From Saprospiraceae bacterium (GTDB lineage: Bacteria; Bacteroidota; Bacteroidia; Chitinophagales; Saprospiraceae), in the NCBI GenBank assembly GCA_026129545.1, contig JAHCHX010000001.1:3255001-3319000 (forward strand): 64,000 nt of DNA. The letters are read 5' to 3'. The stretch's first letter is position 1. Every line of letters begins with the position of its first letter. Below the pieces are notes generated by a model that made no database searches, was not told the origin of the DNA, and saw only the letters and a program-made list of their open reading frames with translations. Shown one piece after another: positions 57,273 through 64,000 of the stretch. The position numbers and the translations under genes are program-made.

Positions 57273-58379
57273 ATGCAATTTGACATATTTGGTGGCGCCA
57301 CCTTGGCCGTGCCCGATACGGAAGGCATCAAATACGCGGGTTCAAAATTGAAACTGCTTCCCTACATTGTTGACATCATCTCCGAACTGGACGTTTCTCA
57401 TGTTTTGGACGGATTCAGCGGTTCGACACGGGTAAGCCAGGCGTTTGCAAAACTTGGGTTTGATACCACCTCAAGCGATATTTCTGCTTGGTCTGAAACA
57501 TTTGCGACATGCTATTTGCTAAACGATAAGCCCCCAAAGTTTTACCAGGAACTTATCAGGCATCTGAACTCTGTAAAAGGCTACGACGGCTGGTTCACGG
57601 AGCACTATGGGGGCGACGAAACGGATGCCGACAAGCGACCTTTTCAAAGAAAAAACACGCAAAAACTTGACGGAATACGCGACGAAATAGAGCGGCTGAA
57701 CTTGAATAAAGTTGAAAAAGCCGTCGCACTGACGAGCCTGATTTTGGCCCTTGATTCTGTGGACAGCACCTTGGGCCACTACGCGGCTTACCTGGCAGAT
57801 TGGTCGCCCCGCTCCTGCAACGACCTGATGCTGAAAGTGCCCAATTTGTTTGTTCCAACAGGCTCAAACAAGGTCATTCGGGGGGATATATTTGAAACGG
57901 TAAAAGACCGCTGGTTTGATTTCGCCTACTTCGACCCGCCCTACGGTTCCAACAATGACAAAATGCCGCCGAGCAGGGTCCGATATGCCGCCTATTACCA
58001 CATTTGGACCACTGTCGTCTTGAACGACAAACCTCGGTTGTTTGGCAAAGTAAACAGACGCGAGGATACCCGCGACCAGATTTCTGCTTCTGTTTTTGAA
58101 GAATTTAGAAAAGACAACGATGGCAACTTGTTAGCGATGAAGGCCATTCGCAGGCTGATATCGGAGACCAATGCGCGGTACATATTGCTGTCGTATAGTT
58201 CGGGCGGAAGGGCGACCAAGCAAGAATTGATGGACATCATCAACACCTCCGGCACCTTGCTAAAGGCGCTTGAGATTGACTACAAACACAACGTCATGGC
58301 CACTATGCGCTGGACAAACGAGTGGGTCAACAGCGACAAAAAACACTTGGAGTATCTATTTTTGATGGAAAAGTGCTGA
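57273..58379 (+). CDS. D12-class N6-adenine DNA methyltransferase
   Basis: 368 residues. The layout is that of Dam-like (class alpha) enzymes: IKYAGSKLKL (KWxGGK-type, about 19-28), the SAM loop VLDGFSGSTRVSQAF (about 42-56), and DPPYGSN (Asp221-Tyr224). The insert between the SAM and DPPY motifs (about 75-205) is long and would hold the target-recognition domain; the protein is ~100 residues longer than E. coli Dam. No nuclease gene is adjacent, so it may be an orphan methylase. Direct repeats of 36 bp lie 28 bp upstream and 4 bp downstream of the gene. Confidence 0.85.
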   Translation: MQFDIFGGATLAVPDTEGIKYAGSKLKLLPYIVDIISELDVSHVLDGFSGSTRVSQAFAKLGFDTTSSDISAWSETFATCYLLNDKPPKFYQELIRHLNSVKGYDGWFTEHYGGDETDADKRPFQRKNTQKLDGIRDEIERLNLNKVEKAVALTSLILALDSVDSTLGHYAAYLADWSPRSCNDLMLKVPNLFVPTGSNKVIRGDIFETVKDRWFDFAYFDPPYGSNNDKMPPSRVRYAAYYHIWTTVVLNDKPRLFGKVNRREDTRDQISASVFEEFRKDNDGNLLAMKAIRRLISETNARYILLSYSSGGRATKQELMDIINTSGTLLKALEIDYKHNVMATMRWTNEWVNSDKKHLEYLFLMEKC

Positions 58380-58383
58380 TACT

Positions 58384-58419
58384 TTTTGCCGTTGTTGGCA
58401 TTCCGCCCACAACACCTCG
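58384..58419 (+). repeat. 36-bp imperfect direct repeat, right of the methylase
   Basis: 32 of 36 bases match 57209-57244. It begins 4 bp after the methylase stop. TTGCCGTTGT within it (58386-58395) pairs with ACAACGGCAA at 58495-58504, forming a ~119-bp inverted structure. A perfect CCTCGCGCGCGAGG palindrome adjoins it at 58415-58428. Confidence 0.75.
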
Positions 58420-58546
58420 CGCGCGAGGCCAGATTAAAGCCTCACACATTTCACTGGCATCGATCTCTGCCGCTTGTTGTCGGCGAGACGCACGACAACG
58501 GCAAGTGTGGCAGGAAAGTGAAAACCACCTACCTTTCCCCCCCAAA

Positions 58547-59189
58547 ATGGCTAGCCACAAGTTGCGTAAACACGCTCACCTCCAATCATTTCCCATCCTC
58601 CTTTTGGCATTTTCCACTATCCCCAACACGCTGCTGGCGCAAACGGATTTGGGAAAACTCATCGCTACCATCCTGCATCAAGACAGCCTGTTTTGGAAAA
58701 CTTATACCTTGATTCGCTAGGATTTGTTAGATTAACATGATTGATGTTCTTGATTTTGAACAGATTGCGATTGCAGCCATGCCCAAAACCTAACGGCGCG
58801 AAGTATCCAACGACTGTGACACGGCGCAGGCGAGGCATTTTTTCACGGAAGATGTGGAGTTTTACCACGACAAAGGCGGGCCGACGTATGGCAGGGAGCG
58901 TCTCATGGCCGATACGAAGAAAAATCTTTGCAGCAACGAGCATTTCCGGCTGAGGCGGGAGGCAGTGGCGGGCAGTGTTCAGGTGTTTCCATTGGAAAAC
59001 GACGGGAGCATCTATGGGGCTATCCTATCAGGCGAACACGTTTTTTACATTTGGGGAAAAGACCGAGCGGAGTATCTGGACGGTCGGGCGCGATTCACGC
59101 ATGTCTGGCTCCTGCAAGCTGATGGCGGCTGGAAGATGTCGCGCATTTTGAGTTACGGCCATCGCCCGGCGACGGCCTCAAAGGAGTAG
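58547..59189 (+). pseudogene. NTF2-like (SnoaL/DUF4440-type) exported protein, split by an insertion
   Basis: The 5' piece (58547-58720) reads as a signal peptide (LQSFPILLLAFSTIPNTLLAQ) then TDLGKLIATILHQDSLFWKTY. The 3' piece, in another frame (from about 58809), reads NDCDTAQARHFFTEDVEFYHDKGGPTYGRERLM... to FTHVWLLQADGGWKMSRILSYGH. Together they make an NTF2-like domain of the DUF4440 type (FWxAYNxCDxxxxxxFFTEDVEFYHD). About 103 bp of non-homologous DNA with stops in all frames separates the two. It is therefore broken here; an orthologue would have about 180 residues. Confidence 0.78.
58706..58808. repeat. ~103-bp insertion inside the NTF2-like gene
   Basis: Defined by where the two halves of the gene stop matching (TAT codon ending at 58705; AAC codon from 58809). 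Similar TATACC and TATCC sequences at the two ends could be remains of a short target duplication. It contains GATTTGTTAGATTAACATGA-type sequence with GATT repeating every 11-12 nt, like the arms of the palindrome at 10107-10173. Confidence 0.62.
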
Positions 59190-59211
59190 CCTCCATCTTG
59201 GACAATATGCC

Positions 59212-59219
59212 TACTTTTG
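59212..59219 (+). promoter_or_regulatory. TAnnTTTG box before the nucleoside phosphorylase gene
   Basis: TACTTTTG, 32 nt upstream of the start codon at 59251. The nearest TTG (59198-59200) is only 11 nt away, so the -33 element is unsure. Confidence 0.45.
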
Positions 59220-59250
59220 GCCGCCGAAAAAAAACATAAAGCATCTTTTC

Positions 59251-60072
59251 ATGCCACTTTATGAGCAAATACAGGAAGCCGTCGCCTTCGTTCGTTCCAA
59301 GACAGACTTCCGCCCTCGCACGGGCATCATCCTCGGTACGGGATTGGGCGATTTGACAGACGATGTGGAAGTGGAGGCCGAAATAGCCTATAGCGATATC
59401 CCGCATTTTGCTGCAAGTACTGTGACGAGTCACAAAGGGAAAATGATATTGGGTCATTTAGGGGGGCATCCGGTGGCGGTGATGGCTGGCAGGTTTCACT
59501 ACTACGAGGGCTGGGCCATGCAACAGGTGACCTTTCCCGTGCGGGTGCTAAAATTTCTTGAAATAGAGCGACTTATCATCACGAACGTCTCCGGCGGGGT
59601 GAACCCTCATCTACAGGCTGGCGACCTTGTGGTGGTGCGCGACCATATCAATCTACTGCCCGAACATCCGCTGCGAGGAGCGAACGACGAGCGCCTCGGC
59701 CCGCGCTTCCCAGATATGTTGCACACCTACGATGCCGAGTTGCGTCGTCGCGCACTTGCCATCGCCAAGTCGCATCATATCCGGGTCATGGAAGGGGTCT
59801 ATTCGGCCATGCAAGGACCGAACTTGGAGACACCCGCTGAATACGCGATGCTTCGTCGGCTTGGCAGCGACTGCACCGGGATGTCGTCGGTGCCAGAGGT
59901 GTTGGTGGCGCGACACAGTGATTTGCCAGTGCTGATGCTTTCCATGGTGAGCAATGTGGCCTATCCGCCATCTGTCATCAAGGTCACGACTGTGGAAGAC
60001 GTGATTGAGATGGGGCGTGCTGCCGAGCCGCGATTGAGTTTGGTGATTAAAAAATTATTGGAAACGATTTGA
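59251..60072 (+). CDS. punA: Purine nucleoside phosphorylase
   Basis: Cytoplasmic trimeric-type PNP that splits inosine and guanosine with phosphate. The 273-residue protein shows TGIILGTGLGDL (phosphate loop), the HKGK and GRFHYYEGW blocks, ITNVSGGVNP, the purine-site glutamate in YSAMQGPNLETPAEY and GMSSVPEVLVARH. The match is to the low-molecular-mass family (PunA/XapA), not to hexameric DeoD. It is followed 13 bp later by folA, with which it is probably co-transcribed. Confidence 0.95.
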   Translation: MPLYEQIQEAVAFVRSKTDFRPRTGIILGTGLGDLTDDVEVEAEIAYSDIPHFAASTVTSHKGKMILGHLGGHPVAVMAGRFHYYEGWAMQQVTFPVRVLKFLEIERLIITNVSGGVNPHLQAGDLVVVRDHINLLPEHPLRGANDERLGPRFPDMLHTYDAELRRRALAIAKSHHIRVMEGVYSAMQGPNLETPAEYAMLRRLGSDCTGMSSVPEVLVARHSDLPVLMLSMVSNVAYPPSVIKVTTVEDVIEMGRAAEPRLSLVIKKLLETI

Positions 60073-60085
60073 ATCCCTGTTGCTT

Positions 60086-60580
60086 ATGCTTGTATCCGCT
60101 ATTGTCGCCGTCGCCAAAAACAATGTTATCGGAAAAGACAACCAGATTCCTTGGTATCTTCCTGCCGACCTTGCCTATTTCAAGCGAACCACGCTGGAGC
60201 ATCATGTCATCATGGGGCGCAACTCTTTTCACAGCATAGGCAAGCCGCTGCCCAAGCGTACCAATATCGTCATCACCCGCGACCCATTTTTTCAGGCGGA
60301 TGGGGTGTTGGTCGCCCATTCTATCGAAGAGGCGCTGGGCATGGCCTACGACAATGGAGAGACGGAAGCCTTCATCATTGGTGGCGGCATGATTTACGAG
60401 GAAAGTCAGGCCCTCTGGGACAAGGTTTATCTGACAGAGGTTGATTTGGAGGTGGAGGGCGACGTGTTTTTCCCCACGCTCCATCCCGAGGAATGGCGCG
60501 AGACATGGAGCGAGCATCACCTACCCGACGAGAAAAACAAATGTGCCTACACTTTCAAGGTGTTGGAAAGGATGCTTTGA
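60086..60580 (+). CDS. folA: Dihydrofolate reductase
   Basis: Reduces dihydrofolate to tetrahydrofolate with NADPH. The 164-residue protein has the family start MLVSAIVAVAKNNVIGKDNQIPWYLPADLAYFK (Trp in IPW, Asp30-type residue in LPADL), VIMGRNSFHSIGKPLPKRTNIVITR, and FIIGGGMIYEESQALWDKVYLTEVD. Start at the ATG (60086), two codons into a longer TTG reading. The stop is 4 bp from the stop of fadD, which faces it. Confidence 0.95.
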   Translation: MLVSAIVAVAKNNVIGKDNQIPWYLPADLAYFKRTTLEHHVIMGRNSFHSIGKPLPKRTNIVITRDPFFQADGVLVAHSIEEALGMAYDNGETEAFIIGGGMIYEESQALWDKVYLTEVDLEVEGDVFFPTLHPEEWRETWSEHHLPDEKNKCAYTFKVLERML

Positions 60581-60584
60581 GGCA

Positions 60585-62249
60585 TCAATTCCCATCCCGC
60601 AAGGCCCGCCTCAGTATTTTGCCCACGTTCGTCTTTGGTAGTTCTGAGCGAAACTCAATGTGTTTCGGCACTTTGTAAGCGGTCAGATTGGCGCGACAGT
60701 GCGCGATGATTTCCTCCTCTGTGAGCGAAGGGTCTTTTTTCACCACAAATACTTTCACGACCTCGCTTGATTTTTCATCAGGTACACCGATGGCGCAGGA
60801 CTCAAGCACCTTGGGGTGCATGGCCAACACATCTTCCACCTCGTTGGGATACACATTGAAGCCTGACACGAGAATCATGTCTTTTTTGCGGTCAACAATT
60901 TGGAAAAAACCATCCGGGTGCATGAACCCCATATCGCCCGTGCACAGCCAACCGTCTTGGATGGTCTTGGCGGTTTCGTCGGGGCGCTGCCAATAACCTT
61001 TCATGATTTGCGGCCCTTTGGCTTGCAGTTCTCCCACGTTTTCGGGACCGGGCGGCAGCGGATTGCCCTGCTCATCAGCCACGCGCAAATCGGTGGAAGG
61101 CACGGGCATCCCGATGGTGCCGATGCGGGCATTGGCACCCAGTGGATTGACGGTAAGCACTGGGCTGCTCTCGGTGAGGCCCCAGCCTTCGGTGATGCCA
61201 CAACCAGTGACTTGCTGCCAACGCTCGGCGACGGCTCGCTGCACGGCCATGCCACCGCCGACGGTTGCTTTTACGCTGGAGAAATCCAATGAGGCAAAGT
61301 CGGGGTGATTGAGCAAGGCGTTGAACAGGGTGTTCAGGCCAATCACGATATCCGGCGGGTTTTTGCGCCACTCCTTGATGAGTGCCTTCAAATCGCGGGC
61401 ATTGACGATGAGCACGTTGCGAGCGCCGCAGTTCATGAAAGCGAGGCAATTGACCGTGAAGGCAAAAATATGGTAGAGTGGCAGCGGGCATAGGGCAGTG
61501 AGCCCGTCCTCTGTCAGCACTTGCGAAAGCCAAGCGCGGATTTGCATCATGTTGGCCACGAGGTTGCGGTTGGTCAGCATGGCACCTTTCGACACGCCAG
61601 TGGTGCCGCCCGTGTATTGGAGCGCGACGACATCGTCGGGGCCGCTCTGAAACGGCTTGATGGTGAATTGCCGCCCTTGTTTCAAGGCAGTTTTAAAGTT
61701 GACAGTGTTGGGTAGGCTGAACTTCGGCACCATCTTTTTGATGTGCCGCACCACCAGATTGACGACCCACCCTTTGAAGCCGAGCATTTCGCCTATGCTG
61801 GTGACTATGACAGTCTTGATTTGCGTCTCACCGATGATTTGTTGCAAGTTGGCCGCAAAATTCTCGACAATGATAATCGCCTTGGCACCTGAATCCACAA
61901 ATTGATGCCGCATCTCGCGCGGCGTGTATAGCGGGTTGGTATTCACCAGCACCAACCCTGCCCGAAGGCACCCAAACAACGCGATGGGGTACTGTATCAA
62001 ATTGGGCATCATGAGCGCGACGCGGTCGCCGGGTTCGAGGCCACGCGATTGGAGGTAGGCGCCAAAGTGCCTGCTCATTTCGTCCACTTCTCTGAACGTG
62101 AGCGTTTTTCCCATATACACAAAGGCGGGCGAATGGCTATATTTTTTGAAACACTCGTCCAGCGCATCTATCACGCGCGGATATTGCTCTGGGTCAATGT
62201 TGGCTGGTACGCCGGCGGGGTAGTGCTGTAGCCAAGGCTTGTCTATCAT
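60585..62249 (-). CDS. fadD: Long-chain fatty acid-CoA ligase
   Basis: Activates fatty acids to acyl-CoA with ATP for breakdown or lipid synthesis. The 554-residue protein has the AMP-binding P-loop QYTGGTTGVSKGAML, the A5 block EGWGLTESSPVLTVNPLG, TGDMGFMHPDGFFQIVDRKKDMI, and the A10 lysine in LPKTNVGKILRRALRD. Closest in layout to FadD. Peripheral inner-membrane or cytoplasmic. It converges on folA. Confidence 0.94.
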   Translation of the reverse strand: MIDKPWLQHYPAGVPANIDPEQYPRVIDALDECFKKYSHSPAFVYMGKTLTFREVDEMSRHFGAYLQSRGLEPGDRVALMMPNLIQYPIALFGCLRAGLVLVNTNPLYTPREMRHQFVDSGAKAIIIVENFAANLQQIIGETQIKTVIVTSIGEMLGFKGWVVNLVVRHIKKMVPKFSLPNTVNFKTALKQGRQFTIKPFQSGPDDVVALQYTGGTTGVSKGAMLTNRNLVANMMQIRAWLSQVLTEDGLTALCPLPLYHIFAFTVNCLAFMNCGARNVLIVNARDLKALIKEWRKNPPDIVIGLNTLFNALLNHPDFASLDFSSVKATVGGGMAVQRAVAERWQQVTGCGITEGWGLTESSPVLTVNPLGANARIGTIGMPVPSTDLRVADEQGNPLPPGPENVGELQAKGPQIMKGYWQRPDETAKTIQDGWLCTGDMGFMHPDGFFQIVDRKKDMILVSGFNVYPNEVEDVLAMHPKVLESCAIGVPDEKSSEVVKVFVVKKDPSLTEEEIIAHCRANLTAYKVPKHIEFRSELPKTNVGKILRRALRDGN

Positions 62250-62368
62250 TTTGCGTAGTTAGTTTTAAAAATTGTGAATGAGGCGGAGGGGTGTAAGTAC
62301 AATGTTTGAAGCGACAAGATTGGGAAAAGAACAGAATTTAAAAATGGAAGTTGAGAGGTTTTGTTCAA

Positions 62369-64000
62369 TCAATAGGTGTCCACCAAACTCTTCGCCCGAA
62401 ACGCATTGGCGGGGTCGTCCAAGATTCGCTGTGTTTTGAAAAGCACGGTTTTGCGTTCGCCGGGCAACATATCGAAATAGTTGTCGGTGAAGAAGCCATC
62501 TGTCTCTGTTGTTATCATGAGGTTTTTGGCAAGCTTGTCGCTTTGGAGCGTGAGCAAATAGCCGTCGTTGGCTTGGGTCACTTTCAGATTGACTTTTGTC
62601 TTGGGCAAGAACAATTTGCGCGGAGGGCATAGATAGTGCAATCGGCGATAAACGAGCTCGCCCGCTGCATTTCTCAACGTTATTTCAATAACAGACTGCT
62701 CGATTTTGTTCTTGTCAAGCACCGTTTTTAAGTAGCCTTGCCAAATCATCCGACTCGAATCGGCAGGGATTTCCGTGTCGAGTTGTGTCACGTCGCTTAG
62801 CAATTTGCCGTCAAAATCAAAGGCGCGTACTCGCAGGGTCGTGCTTGTTTTTTCCAACAAATCAGACACCCCGTACAGCCTAAGGATATCGCCATCCACG
62901 AGCGGCAATGCGGCTACATGGCTAAATGCCTCGCGTGCGTAGTAGTGGAGTGCTTTCCAGCGGCCGAAGTAATCGCGGCTCGACCACGACGCTACTGGCC
63001 ACACATCGTTGAGCTGCCAGTAGAGCGTGCCCATGCAATAGGGCTTGTTGCGGCGATGTGCCTCGATACCTGTGCGCATCCCCTCGGCCTGAAGGATTTG
63101 GCTGACATAGACGAAATCCTCGAACGTCTTGGTGGGGCGAAAGTCGCGTTTCATGTATTCGGCGATGAGGGCATTGCCGCGTGGGTGTTTTTGGTGCGTG
63201 AGCATCACCTTGCTTTCCAAGCGGCGGTCGTCGGGCAGGGTGAACGATTCGATGGTGCGCCATTCGGGAAAGCTTTGAAAACCGTATTCGCTCATGAAGC
63301 GCGGCACTTTTTTGTTGAACACCTCAAATGGCTCTTCATCGTGCCACACGCCCCAATAGTGTGAGTCGCCTTCGGTGTTCGACTTGGGGTTGCGTCGCCC
63401 GTATTTGGGAGAGCTTTCCCAATAAGGCACTCCGCCCGCGTAGTTCTCCACATAGGTAGGCAACAAATCGTTGAACAGCACTTGATAGTCGCGCCAAATC
63501 TGGTTGCGTTGGCCTTCGTTGAATTGCATTTGCCAGCCCCAATTATGCCAAGCCTCATTGTTCTCATTGTTGCCACACCACAACGCGATGCAGGGGTGCT
63601 GGCGGAGTCGCTCTATCTGCTCAAAGGCTTCGAGCGCCGCACTTTTCAAAAAACTCCCGCTGCCCGGATACATGGCGCAGGCGTACATGAAATCTTGCCA
63701 AACAAGTATGCCTCGGGCATCGCAGAGCTGATAAAACAGCTCGTCCTCGTAGATGCCGCCTCCCCACACCCGCAGCATATTCATGTTGGCCGACACGGCA
63801 TCGTCCAATATCTGTCTGTATTGCGCTGGGGTCACGCGGTCTTGAAACATATCAAGGGGGATATAATTGGCTCCTTTTGCAAATACTGGCATCCCATTGA
63901 GTTTGAAATAAAAACTTTCCCCCTTGGGCTCTTTGTTCGTCACGAGCTCGATGGTGCGGATACCAGTGCGCACATCAGCTTTCTCGATGAACATGGCCCC
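62369..64000 (-). CDS. Beta-mannosidase-like GH2 glycoside hydrolase (5' end beyond the window)
   Basis: The C-terminal ~540 residues of a GH2 enzyme that removes beta-linked mannose from oligosaccharides. The TIM barrel shows GANYIPLDMFQDRV, MLRVWGGGIYEDELFYQLCDARGILVWQDFMYACAMYP, the acid/base Glu in WCGNNENNEAW, and the nucleophile Glu in FMSEYGFQSFPEW; then YWQLNDVWPVASWSSRDYFGRWKALHYYA. A C-terminal beta-sandwich (about the last 150 residues) completes the mannosidase fold. The reading frame is open to the right edge, so the start codon and any signal peptide are outside. Together with the GH3 gene this suggests polysaccharide use. Confidence 0.93.
   Translation of the reverse strand, partial: GAMFIEKADVRTGIRTIELVTNKEPKGESFYFKLNGMPVFAKGANYIPLDMFQDRVTPAQYRQILDDAVSANMNMLRVWGGGIYEDELFYQLCDARGILVWQDFMYACAMYPGSGSFLKSAALEAFEQIERLRQHPCIALWCGNNENNEAWHNWGWQMQFNEGQRNQIWRDYQVLFNDLLPTYVENYAGGVPYWESSPKYGRRNPKSNTEGDSHYWGVWHDEEPFEVFNKKVPRFMSEYGFQSFPEWRTIESFTLPDDRRLESKVMLTHQKHPRGNALIAEYMKRDFRPTKTFEDFVYVSQILQAEGMRTGIEAHRRNKPYCMGTLYWQLNDVWPVASWSSRDYFGRWKALHYYAREAFSHVAALPLVDGDILRLYGVSDLLEKTSTTLRVRAFDFDGKLLSDVTQLDTEIPADSSRMIWQGYLKTVLDKNKIEQSVIEITLRNAAGELVYRRLHYLCPPRKLFLPKTKVNLKVTQANDGYLLTLQSDKLAKNLMITTETDGFFTDNYFDMLPGERKTVLFKTQRILDDPANAFRAKSLVDTY

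Noticed and set aside
57209-58504. The structured 36-bp repeats as integron attC sites
   Set aside because: The core consensus GTTRRRY is not met (for example GTTGGCA), and no integron integrase is in the window. Kept only as a cassette-like repeat.

Overview
This window comes from the chromosome of a Bacteroidota bacterium, most likely a member of the Saprospiria/Chitinophagia side of the phylum. The evidence is a fused MurF-alanine racemase, two secreted proteins with type IX secretion (T9SS) C-terminal sorting domains, a FecI/FecR pair whose FecR carries the Bacteroidota-type C-terminal domain, a DUF6029/Omp28-type outer-membrane pair, TAnnTTTG promoter boxes and general lack of Shine-Dalgarno sequences. 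The genus cannot be fixed from the sequence alone. Apart from the 23S-5S block, the window is ordinary accessory and housekeeping chromosome of a heterotroph that eats peptides and polysaccharides.

Layout. 1-3.2 kb: the 23S and 5S rRNA genes and their terminator. 3.2-10.1 kb: alanine dehydrogenase, tsaE, murF-alr and a membrane patatin. 10.2-13.9 kb: a secreted M43 protease and recQ. 14.5-19.3 kb: comEC, a membrane protein with four helix-hairpin-helix repeats, and a beta-CASP nuclease. 19.5-25.8 kb: an ECF sigma/anti-sigma cell-surface signalling module with an STN-domain repeat protein and a divergent TonB-dependent receptor. 26-34 kb: GH3 glucosidase, SPOR protein, M1 peptidase, a coiled-coil/HhH membrane protein, an Omp85-like barrel and OsmC. 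34.3-38.7 kb: aconitase, an effector-associated-domain-like membrane protein, and a MerR/B12-type regulator. 39-51.9 kb: a large T9SS protein, a POT peptide transporter, a lipoprotein, ligA, an HD hydrolase, a tandem DUF937 pair, and DUF6029 plus Omp28-like proteins. 59.2-64 kb: purine nucleoside phosphorylase, folA, an acyl-CoA ligase and a GH2 beta-mannosidase that runs off the right edge.

The most unusual part is 51.9-59.2 kb. A UvrD/PcrA helicase gene is bracketed by two different DNA adenine methyltransferase genes, and five insertion- or repeat-type scars lie within 7 kb. They are (1) a nested palindrome that cuts off a short ORF overlapping the first methylase; (2) an in-frame 9-bp minisatellite inside the helicase gene; (3) an antitoxin/PIN-toxin cassette placed exactly between two 64-bp copies of the helicase 3' end, with its toxin frameshifted; (4) a second methylase gene between imperfect 36-bp direct repeats; and (5) an NTF2-like gene split by an insert of about 103 bp. 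The 3' end of the helicase gene looks like a landing site for small defence cassettes.

Other points of interest are the membrane-anchored effector-associated-domain-like protein (36.9 kb), the STN/repeat protein driven by a FecI/FecR pair (19.5-23.3 kb), a MerR/B12 regulator that has lost the expected cobalt-binding histidine (37.8 kb), and several long intergenic palindromes shared between loci.
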